Assembly: GCA_010093515.1 (NCBI GenBank)
Contig: MU001699.1
Location: 86,308 to 150,307 of the forward strand
Reading direction: 5' to 3'
DNA from: Lineolata rhizophorae
Lineage: Eukaryota; Ascomycota; Dothideomycetes; Lineolatales; Lineolataceae
Length of the DNA: 64,000 bases
Both the position numbers and the translations under genes were made by a program. Shown here piece after piece: positions 11,657 to 21,657 of the stretch; position 1 is the first letter of the stretch, and each line of letters begins with the position of its first letter. The notes under the pieces were generated by a model. The model was not told the origin of the DNA. It ran no database searches and was given only the letters and a program-made list of their open reading frames with translations.

Positions 11657-12620
11657 ATGACAAGTGGTGCGTTCTACTGTGATGCATGTAGTTATCTTTT
11701 CTCAAGAAAGTATTTCCTAAGCCAGGGTAGTCTTCGGCCTGGCATGCCCATGATTCCCCCGGCTACGATACACAGTCCTGTTGTGTCGTACCAGGTCGGC
11801 TTGAAGTGCAAATGCTCTGCTGCACCCTGAGTTTGGGCACTTGTACCGACGCATGTGCTTGCGGTTAACATGTTTGTTGAATGCAATGTTAGCCTCCATC
11901 GATAGCGCAGGTTGAAGCATCTCTATCGAAGTAAAAACTTACTTTAGCAAGTGCTGCTTATCGAAACGTTCTCCGCAAATGAAACAGCAGTTTTCTCGAG
12001 GATTGCTTTGATGTGTGTCATGTTCTTCCTCCAAATTAAAGAGCGGGCTCGAAGATGGAACATCCACCGAAGTGCTCTCGATTCCAGACACAGGACTCTC
12101 AGGAGTAAGATTGATAGTCTCTGTACTTCTAAGCGTAATACTCGTATCGTCTTGTCTGGGTCGTGAATGCAGCACCTCATTCTCACCAAAGCCGTTCGGA
12201 GGATTAGGTGGAGGCTCCAGCGAATCGAGGCGTTTGTAGTCTTGACGGATGACTGGATTTAGCTCCTTTTCAACTGAAAGAGGGACACCTCCGATTCCTG
12301 AAAGTGTCCGTCAACATCGTGTTTTGAATTAAGGCCTTTCGGGTCAGCCCGCCCAAACTTACAGAAAAACTGTCACGTGTAATGCATGCAAGATGCGAGG
12401 TCGTCGTTAGCGACGCAAATTCATATTCGATAGCTTGAGATGTAAGAAGTTGATGCGTGATTCCGTGCACACCGCTTTGTAATTTCACCTCTGCCTTAGT
12501 ATGAGGTTGAGATTTGTAGATGTTAGTGCCTGGAATTTGGTCAATGAATGCTGCGCGGTTCAGATCTAGGGTACTACTCTGACTGATTTGAAGGGAAGTT
12601 CAACACGTGAGGCATTCGCA
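11657..12620 (-). pseudogene. Decayed C2H2 zinc-finger gene
   Basis: Pieces of a zinc-finger protein can be read on the minus strand. From the 5' side there is an open exon (about 12,600-12,363) with HTKAEVKLQSGVHGITHQLL, a good intron (GTAAGT at 12,362, GCTGAC, CTTTCAG at 12,298), then an exon to 11,942 ending CFICGERFDKQHLL. After a second intron come NKHVNRKH and RYKCPNSGCSRAFALQADL. Joined, the last pieces form a perfect finger (C-x2-C-x3-F-x5-L-x2-H-x4-H) and most of a second. The second intron has a perfect donor (GTAAGT) and branch (GCTAAC), but the frame-correct acceptor reads CAA instead of CAG. The second finger has Tyr where its last His belongs. The first junction is also out of frame and no ATG opens the first exon. 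The gene looks dead. The right limit is approximate. Confidence 0.55.
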
Positions 12621-12874
12621 CAGGGATTTGCAGACATATTTACGCCGTGGACCCCAAATTGATGCACAATGCCGCAATATATCTATACAGGTGGAATAAA
12701 TCCACGTCCGTCCATTGCATGCAAGTCCCGGCAGCTGTGGAAGCCAGGATCGCTAGCACGTGTTTTCCGCCATGTCGAACCAACATCGCGACTTCCGGCC
12801 AGTGAGCCCCTGCCTTTCGCCGTCCCATGAATGCGCATGCGGATTGATACCAAGCTCTAGCACATACCATGTGC

Positions 12875-13760
12875 CTACCTTTCTTTGCTATCTTGCTTTT
12901 CCATGGTCCCCTTGCTGCTCTGAAGGGCTTGTGCACTCTTCGCCTCTTCAATCTTCTCATCCAACAACGCAATGTCCGCCTCAACAACCACCAGCTTTTC
13001 CTCCAGCATACGCGCATAGTCCTCGTCTGAAATAATCTTCATCGGACTCCACTTTGAACCCGCGGCCCGCACCCACCACGGCGCATTCTCCAACTTCTTC
13101 ACTGGCCCCACAGCCGTCTCAGCGGGCACAGTCACCACCGCCTCGCTATGTCGCGCATCCAGCGCATTATACGCGCTCTGGCCGGCCCAGCAAAACAGCG
13201 CAAACATGACCGTCGCGGGAAGCACGTTGGCCCTCCCTCGCGTCAACGCTGCAACGCTACCGCCCGTGATGCCGCCGGCGAGGGCGCTTATAGTGGCCTT
13301 GTCGTGCGGTGTCTCGTGTGGGAGCGCGGGGATGGCCGTGCGGAAAAGCATGGAGCGTGTTGCCCAGAAGGTGCCGCCGAGGGCGAACCACTGGACGCCG
13401 GAGACAGCAGCAAAGAGACCGGGTCGTGACGAGCGGAGAAGGCCGCCAATGCCGCCAACTAGAACGCCGGCGGTGCCTTAAGAGGATGTTAGATGGGAGT
13501 ATGTGGTTGCAGATGAGTAAGGCAAGTATTTGATATCACGTGATTGATGAGCAGACTAAGGATTAAAATAAAAAATAGAACAAAGGCCTAAATGCCAACA
13601 TAGAGAACGGCAATGCTAGCAAGCACGAGTTCTTGGATCCATTCGAGGTGAGATACGATATAGTATATGACTTACCGGCAGCAGCTCCAACCTTGAGCGC
13701 GGGGCCCAGAACGGGGAGAGATTCCCCCGGGAGCCCTTCGGCAGACCCACGCTCCCCCAT
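12875..13760 (-). CDS. Tim17/Tim22/Tim23-like mitochondrial membrane protein
   Basis: Two exons, 13760-13676 and 13476-12875, with a 199-nt intron (GTAAGT ... TCTAAC ... TTAAG, phase 1), encode 228 aa. The central part has Gly-rich hydrophobic segments typical of the Tim17 fold: LKVGAAAGTAGVLVGGIGGL, AVSGVQWFALGGTFWATRS, ISALAGGITGGSVAAL and LPATVMFALFCWAGQSAY. The C-terminal third is soluble and partly coiled-coil (EEKLVVVEADIALLDEKIEEA). Known relatives act in the inner mitochondrial membrane as import-channel parts or complex I assembly helpers; which applies here cannot be told. It starts at the ATG opening MGERGSAEGL and shares a 539-bp divergent promoter with eIF4B. The family call is reasonable, the exact role unknown. 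Confidence 0.78.
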
Positions 13761-14299
13761 TTCTAAAAATTCTTTCTTTGTTACGGGCGAACGAAAGACA
13801 TGAGTATGAGGACGAGATGGGCCGGTGGACGGACAAACGGACACAAGACAACAGTGAATGGACGGCGACGGACGGGTAAACCCGGCGAGCCAACCAAGGC
13901 GGGCGCTTATCTAATGACGGAGACAGGGCGCGGTGGCCCGATGGGGCTTAGGGCGAGCCACTCGGGCCAGGGCAGGAGGCGCCGCGCACCTGTATATTAC
14001 CACTTTCCGACCAACGACGTCTGCTGCTCCGCCCACAACTTTTTTCCCCGTAACCTACACCAACCCACCGCGCCTCCATCTGCGACTGCAACTCCCCGCG
14101 AACAGCGCCCAACCTGCGATTTCCCATTGCGCCCGAGCCTCCACGTGCGCCCGGTCGCTCGCCCGCCTGCTCACCCTGCTTGCCGTCGCGCATTTCCCGG
14201 CACCTCTCGCATTTCCCGGCCAAACCTCCAAAAGCCCGCTCCGGCCGACGCGCAGATCGAGGCTCGGTCCTGCGCGTTGACTAACTCCCAACCGCCATC
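13761..14299. promoter_or_regulatory. Divergent promoter, Tim17-like gene / eIF4B
   Basis: 539 bp between two divergent ATGs. It is C-rich on the plus strand towards eIF4B, as expected of a leader. No specific site recognised. Confidence 0.5.
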
Positions 14300-16625
14300 A
14301 TGGGTTCGTGGCCCAGTTCGAGGCTTCTTATTTACTCTGCCCGCTTGCCCTACCTCTCCCTGTCCTTGCGACGACGTGGCAACCGTCGCGCCATTGCTCG
14401 ATGCCTGCTCCAAGCCGGCGGGAGGTTGTGGCGGTGGGTGGCTGGTTTAGGATTGCGCGGCTAACTTGACTGGCCTATATGACAGCTCCGGCAAAGGCAA
14501 AGACCCAGAAGATGTCTCTGGGCGACTTCATGACGGACCAGTGTATGTCTTCCATTCCGACCGACCGCCGCATTTTTGGCACTCAAAGATTTTATTGTGC
14601 GCTGTCTAACCCCCCGGTACAGCTCTCGGCTCCTGGGCCGACGAAATGGAAGACATCCCCGTCATTTGTAAGTCCACCGCCACGCACCTGTTTTTGGTAG
14701 TCTTGTGCTACCAAATGGAAGAAAACGCATACTAACTCCTCGCTCCGCATAGCTGGTATGTTCATCGACATCTTTCGCGTCCCAGCCTCGACGTCTTCGT
14801 CTTGACGCCTCATGTGTCCGACTGTTCCAGTAAATTCAACCGCTAATACCTTAGTGCCTCAAGAATCCCGTTCCGGCTATGGCACCGAACGTCGCGCTTT
14901 CAGCTCTGGCACCGGCTTTGGCGAGCGCAGCTTTGGTACGCATACACCACACATTCCTTAGCGAAGAGATTTAGGCGGAGATTTTGCGATACTTAACCCA
15001 GTGTATGAATAGACCGACCCGGATTCGCTCGCGAGCAGCTTCCTCTCCCGACCAAGCCTCCGTTCACGGCCCACTTAGGCAATCTATCTTTTGAAGCAAC
15101 CGAACTCGACATTCAGGACTTCTTCAGCGGTTGCGAGGTTACTAGTGTGCGTATTGTGGAGGACAAGCTCGAGCGTAAGCCCAAGGGCTTTGGCTACGTT
15201 GAGTTTGCCACGGTAGATGGCCTCAAGCGCGCTCTTGACCTCAGCGGGACCCAATTCCAAGGCCGTAGCATTCGCATTAGCGTTGCTGATCCACGTACGT
15301 GCAAACCATGCCTTTCATTTCTTTTTTACCGTCCCCTTTAGTCTAACACCATAGGCAAACTTAAAGCGAAGGATGCCGCCCCCGCTCGCGATATCCAATG
15401 GGAGCGCAAGGGACCGCTTCCAGACCTTCCCGGCCAGAGCAACCGTCGTGCCTCCGAGCGTGGTGGCGGCTTCGGCCGCAATTGGGACAACACGTCCGAT
15501 GCCGGCAGCGATCGCGGCGCGCCCTTCGAGCGTGGCGGTTCCCGTCGAGGCGGCGCTGGACCCCTCGATGCTGCTGCAGTATGGGAGCGCAGGGGACCGC
15601 TCTCCCCTCTTCAGGGCTCGTCTTCCTCAAATGTCTCACATGTTGATGGCCGCGCCCGTGAGGGTGGCCCACGTAGGTCATCGCCAGCCTGGGGAGAAGG
15701 CACGGGCCGTGGCCCTAGCGGACCCGGCCCCCAGGATAGCGGGTCCCGCCCGCCGCGCGGCGAGCGCCCCGGTTTCGAGAGGACGCCTACGGCCGCGGAT
15801 CTAGACCCGTCTTGGCGCACCGGAATGAAGAAGGTGTCACCGACCCCGACTCCCGAAGCTAGCACGCCTTCGTCGCCTTCCAACGCCGCCGCGGTGCCCG
15901 CGGCTCCCTCTGCACCGGCCGGTCGACCGAGGCTGAATCTTGCGAAGCGTACTATCAGTGAGCACGCCGGAGACACAGCCGCGACAGAGCCGTCTGATGC
16001 GAAGGCGAGCCCGTTCGGTGCGGCGCGCCCGATTGACTCCGCCGCACGGGAGAGAGAGATTGAAGAGAAGCTACGAGCCAGGAAGGAGGCTGAAGCGAAG
16101 GAGCGCGAGGAGAGACGTGCCAAGGAGGCCGCTGTCAAGGCAGAAAAGGCAGCAGAGCGTGCCGCCGAGAAGGTAGCGCAGGCGCGAGAGAGCCACAAGG
16201 AAAGCGAGGGCCAGGACACTGATCGTGACGAGAACGGCGAGAAGGCGCCGGGCTCTAACTTTGAGGTGCTGCGACGTACTGCCGAGGATGGCGGCGATCA
16301 GGACGTACAAGAAGAGCGGTCCAAGCAATCGCAGGCGCAATCACCGCCTCCACAGGCGACTAATGGCGCCGGAAGTGCAGGCGGTAGGCCTAAGCCGCTG
16401 CCTATCCGCGAGCGTCAGTCAAGCCGTCGCGGAGAGGGCGAGAGTTCCTGGCGGCGCAAGTCGAGCACGCCCTCTGCTGCGGGTGCGGCTGCTGCAGCGG
16501 GTGGTGTCCCCGAGACCCCTACTACGCCGGCCGAGGAAGAGGGCTGGAGTACTGTTGGTGGTAGGTCGAAGGGAGGAAGGAGGGGTGGCGGTGGTGGCGG
16601 CGGCGGCGGCTGGAGGAATGCTTGA
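14300..16625 (+). CDS. TIF3: Translation initiation factor eIF4B
   Basis: RNA-binding cofactor of the eIF4F/eIF4A helicase in cytosolic translation initiation. Proposed exons: 14300-14303 (ATGG), 14486-14542, 14623-14667, 14753-14755 (CTG), 14855-14935, 15013-15294, 15355-16625; total 1743 nt, 580 aa, every junction in frame. The N-terminus becomes MAPAKAKTQKMSLGDF and then SLGSWADEMED, the conserved fungal eIF4B opening. One RRM follows, with RNP2 AHLGNL and RNP1 KGFGYVEF. Two WERxGPL blocks recall the repeats of yeast Tif3. The rest is Arg/Glu/Lys-rich helix (EREIEEKLRARKEAEAKERE) and a Gly-rich tail. The last four introns carry CTAAC-like branches. If the CTG micro-exon is skipped the frame still holds, so the number of introns is uncertain; the identity is not. 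Confidence 0.9.
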
Positions 16626-18439
16626 ATGAACAATAAGGCGCGAACCACGTATGCCTTGCGAGTGGATTCCGATTGTAGCGCTTCAGAGCTGTGGGAGAAG
16701 GGGGATGCTTGCATGCATGTCTACTCTGGTCTGCGGTGGCAAAAAGTCGGCCCAGTTCTGTTTGTCCTTTTTTTTTCCCCTTCTCCAGTGGCCTACGTTG
16801 CTCCTGTTTTCTTTCTCATCTTGTGCTGGCCTCTCCCATTCATGCGTCCTTGTTCATCTCCACTTCTGTCTTATTGTTCGGTTTGACGTGGGTGGGCCGG
16901 CGCGCTGGTGCATACATTCTTGCATTGGCCTTATGACGCGCGATGAGTGGGCATCCCTCCAGCGATCGCAGCGCCCGCTTTGGCCGTGCTGGATTTACCG
17001 CTCTTACCTTCGACTCTTTTGGGCATGAGGGGCAACCTGTCTGGCCGAAACTCGAGTAATCAGCTTTACTTCCTTTTTTCTTGTCGGGAAAGATCACGTA
17101 ATCAAGACTTTGATTAAACTACTGCTGCACCGGCTCAGACACGTTCTCGGGAGGAAATACCATGAAGAGGCTAACAGGGCAGGAATGCGATGAAGTCGGG
17201 TTGGTTCCTTGGAGTGCTAAGATAAGGGGGCCGTTTTCTTCCGCTATCCTTAGGTTCTTAGCCACTGCTGCTGGTTTTGCTGCGGTTGTTCCTACAGTGG
17301 ACCGGCCAGCTTGGCTCCAATTCTTACTTTCTAGGTTCCTACTTTTGACGATTGTCCGCTTCTACCTATGGAATGGTCGGGCTTGGGGAGTTGCGGTGGC
17401 TGTAGGGCTGATGGAGGTTTGGTGGCTTGTTCTTTCTATCCTATTTGGCCTCATTTTCTCTTTCCTTCTATTCCTATGTGTCTGTATTTTTCCTTTCTTT
17501 TTGGTTTTGCTTCCCTCATATTCACCTTCTTACTCCTTTTTCTTCTCCTTTGCCTCTCCATTCTTGCTCTGATCCCCTTTGCCTTCTTCCTCCTCGAGCT
17601 TGGTCGGATCAGTTGGAGTCGGGTTTGCTTGGCTGGGATATGTCTGTTGCTTTCTTGCCAATTGGCCGACTACTTGACTCAGGCAATATCCGGCTTGCAT
17701 CCCTCGATAAACTACTAAGCTCTTCTCGCTCTGCCTTGCCTGGGCCACATGCATACCCCCCTGAGCGCCGAACACCCCACGCATGCACACAGCACACTTT
17801 CGATTCGGCACATAGTCACGCCACAGAGACCGACGGATGGATCGATGGGAAGAGGAATGAGCTGGCAATCTGAAATGTGGACGGTTGGCCACAGTGGGGC
17901 TGCGCGTATACGGAATTAGGCAATCGAATGGCAACTCGCGCTCGGGCTTGTTGATGACAATAATTGATCAGGCCCTCTGATTGTTGGGCTTGCGGCCCGC
18001 GTTGTAACAACTGTTGATTTGACCCACTATTGCGACTGCTGTTGTGATGGACGGATGGAAGGATCTTAGGGGCAGCGGGCCGCTCAGTATATGCATACCC
18101 TACCCTTTGATTGATTGATTGATTGCTTGCTTGCTTGCTCAATGTTGTTGCTGCTTCTTGTTAAGTAGGCTGGTGTCCGTGTGGGTTAGGTAATTGGGAA
18201 AAGAAACTTTTGTTCTCTCAAGGGTTGCTTTAGCTGTGACTTTGCGGTGCGTATCTTGAATGATGTGCTGATATCTAGAGGGGTGCATAATAGTGAGGTT
18301 AGTTCCTAAGATGTATAATCGAGATTCTAAGACGTCCGTGGTCTAATGATGGAGGCTCTGGGCAGATAATATTGATAGAGGAAGTTAGTATGCGGGCACG
18401 ATATTTTGATGCGAAGATAGGTATGTCTGGCGTTATAAG
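16626..18439. other. Intergenic region with T-rich and tetranucleotide tracts
   Basis: Downstream of eIF4B. It contains strongly pyrimidine-rich plus-strand DNA at about 17,420-17,590. Open frames here are Phe/Leu/Ser/Cys-rich products of that bias and are not called. No gene is recognised. Confidence 0.45.
18107..18138. repeat. Tetranucleotide microsatellite (TTGA)n(TTGC)n
   Basis: About four TTGA units run directly into about four TTGC units, a compound simple repeat in noncoding DNA. Confidence 0.85.
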
Positions 18440-18499
18440 CATGCAACATGGCTAATTTGTTCTATAACATGCGGCTTGAAAAGTCGCACCAACGGCAGT

Positions 18500-19600
18500 T
18501 GCTGGTTGTATGTACCAACCCTTCGGCACTCAATATCTTCGTCGTTCAAGGTCAGCAGACTCGAAGCATACCTTTTGCGATCCTTACGGCTAGGCCAGGT
18601 GGAATCCAAGGAACCTTACGACCACATCGACGATCGCGCAATTCCAACCAAGTTCGGGCGTAGTTCTTTCCCGGATGCTAGCCTGCAGATAGCTCGTGCG
18701 GCATCTGTGTTGCATGGTTTCTTGGTCTGGGACAAAGGTCCCCCCAGAAGAAGTGCTGGACGTGTCCCCGCAGGTGGGTAGTCCCGCCGAGAGCCCATAT
18801 CCTACGGAAGCAAGGATCGGGAGAAGGCTTGTCGGCAGGATCACCTCGTCAATTGCCTGGAAGTCTTTGTAGCATCGCACATCACTTGGCAAACGAAGCT
18901 CATTGTCGTTCTCATCAAGGTGGATGACAACTTATTTTGTCATCGTGCAAACCCAGGTTATCAATCAAACTTGAGAGAGTGCGTTCCGGAATGGTAGGTC
19001 GGTGATGCGGATAGGGTTAACCTAGGCCCGCTCGACGTGCTTCGGGAAGCGGGAGGCGGTAGAGTGTTGCTTCGTCGTTTTGGACTGCCAAACTATGTAA
19101 CTCAAAGGATGATTTTGGATGTCGGTATGTCCATTTGGATCTCTCCGAGTGTGGAATAAGGCTTCGGTGTCAAATGAAACGCTTGCCAAGGTGTTTGGGT
19201 TGACATCTAATCCGGCACTTGCAGAACTAGGAAACAGTCGAGCGAATGGGATGATTCCTCTACTGCACAATCCGCCTTCTGCCATAGCGTCTTTCTACAT
19301 GAGGGGTTTAATTGGTTTCCGTAAACCTGATGCGTCTCATGGTACTGTACGTTCTCATTCCAGGTCCTTCGGTCGATTTTCAACTGCCGAAACTCTCCGT
19401 TTTGAGAGGAAGCGTTAGTGTGGCCGTGCAGATGTGATACTGCTACTTCTGTAAGAGCGCTATCACCTAAAGCCATAGTGCTGTGTATCGCCGCGCCAAA
19501 TGAGGTTATTATAAGAGTCGTTTTCATTTGAACTGAATAGAGCGATAAGATCGCAGTCTCAAGATGGTTCTTGAAGTTGGAGACTAGGTTTGACAAAATG
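18500..19600 (-). pseudogene. Possible relic of an unrecognised gene
   Basis: Several minus-strand stretches read like real protein but sit in different frames and are cut by stops. Examples are GGLCSRGIIPFARLFPSSAS and DIQNHPLSYIVWQSKTTKQ (about 19,285-19,025), and VVIHLDENDNELRL with VRCYKDFQAIDEVILPTSLL (about 18,950-18,820). I do not recognise the family. The order is consistent with one decayed gene, but I cannot show that the pieces belong together. It lies just left of the Fot1-type transposon. Confidence 0.25.
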
Positions 19601-19926
19601 GCCGAGTGTCAAGAATTCATTGATGAAATGCTTTTTAACCTTCGGGAGTTGTCGAGTATAAGCTATTCAACAATGAGCCTCACAAGGTTCTAAGGGTATT
19701 GTATCTTGCGCATCGCCTAGTCAGCCATTTACAATCTCTAGGTGTTCGAAAGGGTTGAAACTTTCAAGGAAACGCAAAATGCAGAAATCGTGAAGCCTGG
19801 CACGGTGTGTCCTTTAGAATTAGAATCTGGGAGGCAAGGACATTTGGGGATGGACCGAAACAGGCAGAGTCTATTTCCACTTCGATCCACCCATACCTGC
19901 CATTCCGCCGAAATTGTTAGGACATA

Positions 19927-19971
19927 AGCTAGCTGACCGGGTTCCGAGTCACCCGGGGTTCCAACTCACTG
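19927..19971 (+). repeat. Left terminal inverted repeat of the transposon
   Basis: 45 bp, an exact reverse complement of 21613-21657. The match breaks down just inside (ACCCGAAAC against CCCAGAACT). Confidence 0.95.
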
Positions 19972-20022
19972 ACCCGAAACCACCCATCCTCATGAAAAAT
20001 CGTGTTTATTCTCTCAACGTAG

Positions 20023-21555
20023 TTACAATTGCCACTCTGTACACATAGACTGAAGTGTTTGAGCTGCTGTTTCAGCTGCTACTCTTTCTGCTGCCCGTTC
20101 CTCAGCGTCGGCATCCCGTTGTGCCTCAAGAAGTTGTGAGGCCTGTACAGCAACCATGATTGTATCTATATCTGCAAATCGTTGATTTGGATTAACACGA
20201 ACTTTCTTTCGTGGCTGTTGAGGCTTAAGAGCCTCAAGTTGACTATTTAATCTTTTATTTTGTGTTTCAAACTCTGCTGCCCGTGTATTTGCTGCTGCAA
20301 GTGCCTTGCCTGTTTTCTCGAAGTACTGGTGTATTGTACGACTTAACCTCTCCATCCTATGGAGCTCTCTCTGAGCTACAAATATATCACGAGGTCCATG
20401 AGGGGTAGAGAGATAGATCTCAGTAGGCTGAGGCTGATTCTGACGAGGTGGGGTGACAGGCCTTCGAGATNNNNNNNNNNNNNNNNNNNNNNNNNNNNNN
20501 NNNNNNNNNNNNNNNNNNNNNNNNNNNNNNNNNNNNNNNNNNNNNNNNNNNNNNNNNNNNNNNNNNNNNNNNNNNNNNNNNNNNNNNNNNNNNNNNNNNN
20601 NNNNNNNNNNNNNNNNNNNNNNNNNNNNNNNNNNNNNNNNNNNNNNNNNNNNNNNNNNNNNNNNNNNNNNNNNNNNNNNNNNNNNNNNNNNNNNNNNNNN
20701 NNNNNNNNNNNNNNNNNNNNNNNNNNNNNNNNNNNNNNNNNNNNNNNNNNNNNNNNNNNNNNNNNNNNNNNNNNNNNNNNNNNNNNNNNNNNNNNNNNNN
20801 NNNNNNNNNNNNNNNNNNNNNNNNNNNNNNNNNNNNNNNNNNNNNNNNNNNNNNNNNNNNNNNNNNNNNNNNNNNNNNNNNNNNNNNNNNNNNNNNNNNN
20901 NNNNNNNNNNNNNNNNNNNNNNNNNNNNNNNNNNNNNNNNNNNNNNNNNNNNNNNNNNNNNNNNNNNNNNNNNNNNNNNNNNNNNNNNNNNNNNNNNNNN
21001 NNNNNNNNNNNNNNNNNNNNNNNNNNNNNNNNNNNNNNNNNNNNNNNNNNNNNNNNNNNNNNNNNNNNNNNNNNNNNNNNNNNNNNNNNNNNNNNNNNNN
21101 NNNNNNNNNNNNNNNNNNNNNNNNNNNNNNNNNNNNNNNNNNNNNNNNNNNNNNNNNNNNNNNNNNNNNNNNNNNNNNNNNNNNNNNNNNNNNNNGACAA
21201 CAGATGCGACGCGTGGGTTGCGCTTCAGGAAGGCAGCCATCCAATGCTTGCCCACGGGCCTGTGGTCTCCATTCATCCTCCGTATTCGGTTCGCCATTTC
21301 TCGTGCGCGCGCGTGGGAGGGAGGAAAAGCTCGTGCGTCCTCTTCAAGTATCCATTGTACAAGGAAGTCCTCTTGCTCTGGTGTCAATCGTTGTTGGTAT
21401 ACGTGGCTGGTTTGGCTGTTCTGTGTGCCTCGTACACGGGCAGAGAAGGTAGCTTGAGGGATGTTGTACGCCTTTGCAGCAGCTCTTTGACTAGTAAAAA
21501 CACCAGCATTAAGATCGCGGATAGCTGCTTGAATAGATTCTTCACGGTTGTCCAT
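20023..21555 (-). CDS. Pogo/Fot1-family transposase, interrupted by assembly gap
   Basis: Catalyses excision and insertion of the surrounding element. The frame opens with ATG at 21555 and stays open on both sides of the gap, for about 510 codons if the gap size is right. The N-terminus has a psq-type helix-turn-helix (QAAIRDLNAGVF, RAAAKAYNIPQATFSARVRG) and a CENP-B-type DNA-binding region (RLTPEQEDFLVQWILEEDAR, KHWMAAFLKRNPRVASVV). The C-terminal ~150 residues (ELHRMERLSRTIHQYFEKTG, then an Ala/Glu-rich helix) match the tail of fungal DDE_1 transposases. The DDE catalytic core falls inside the N run (codons ~121-361), so activity cannot be judged. The host TSD and TIRs are described with the element. 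Confidence 0.88.
   Translation of the reverse strand: MDNREESIQAAIRDLNAGVFTSQRAAAKAYNIPQATFSARVRGTQNSQTSHVYQQRLTPEQEDFLVQWILEEDARAFPPSHARAREMANRIRRMNGDHRPVGKHWMAAFLKRNPRVASVVXXXXXXXXXXXXXXXXXXXXXXXXXXXXXXXXXXXXXXXXXXXXXXXXXXXXXXXXXXXXXXXXXXXXXXXXXXXXXXXXXXXXXXXXXXXXXXXXXXXXXXXXXXXXXXXXXXXXXXXXXXXXXXXXXXXXXXXXXXXXXXXXXXXXXXXXXXXXXXXXXXXXXXXXXXXXXXXXXXXXXXXXXXXXXXXXXXXXXXXXXXXXXXXXXXXXXXXXXXXXXXXXXXXXXXXXXXXXXXXXXXSRRPVTPPRQNQPQPTEIYLSTPHGPRDIFVAQRELHRMERLSRTIHQYFEKTGKALAAANTRAAEFETQNKRLNSQLEALKPQQPRKKVRVNPNQRFADIDTIMVAVQASQLLEAQRDADAEERAAERVAAETAAQTLQSMCTEWQL
20471..21195. other. Assembly gap (725 N)
   Basis: A run of N lies wholly within the transposase gene. Gaps inside a transposon body usually mean that several near-identical copies exist and could not be resolved. 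The length may be an estimate. Confidence 0.99.
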
Positions 21556-21612
21556 TTTGGCAGTGTGGGTGGTGAGAAAACACGTGTTTTGTTGAGGGTG
21601 TTGAGTTCTGGG

Positions 21613-21657
21613 CAGTGAGTTGGAACCCCGGGTGACTCGGAACCCGGTCAGCTAGCT
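21613..21657 (-). repeat. Right terminal inverted repeat of the transposon
   Basis: Exact 45-bp partner of 19927-19971, followed by the TA target duplication. Confidence 0.95.

Larger units (their letters stand above)
19927..21657 (-). mobile_element. Fot1/pogo-type DNA transposon with perfect TIRs
   Basis: Plain DNA transposon of the Tc1/mariner superfamily, 1731 bp as assembled. The ends are perfect 45-bp inverted repeats beginning AGCTAGCTGACCGGGTTCCG, at 19927-19971 and 21613-21657. Both are flanked by TA (19925-19926 and 21658-21659), the target duplication this superfamily makes. The single minus-strand frame inside encodes a pogo-like transposase. The perfect repeats and the open frame outside the gap point to a recent insertion. 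A run of 725 N covers the middle. Confidence 0.92.

Noticed and set aside
17160-17600. Hydrophobic open frames suggesting membrane peptides
   Set aside because: Phe/Leu/Ser richness follows directly from a T-rich tract; no conserved features.
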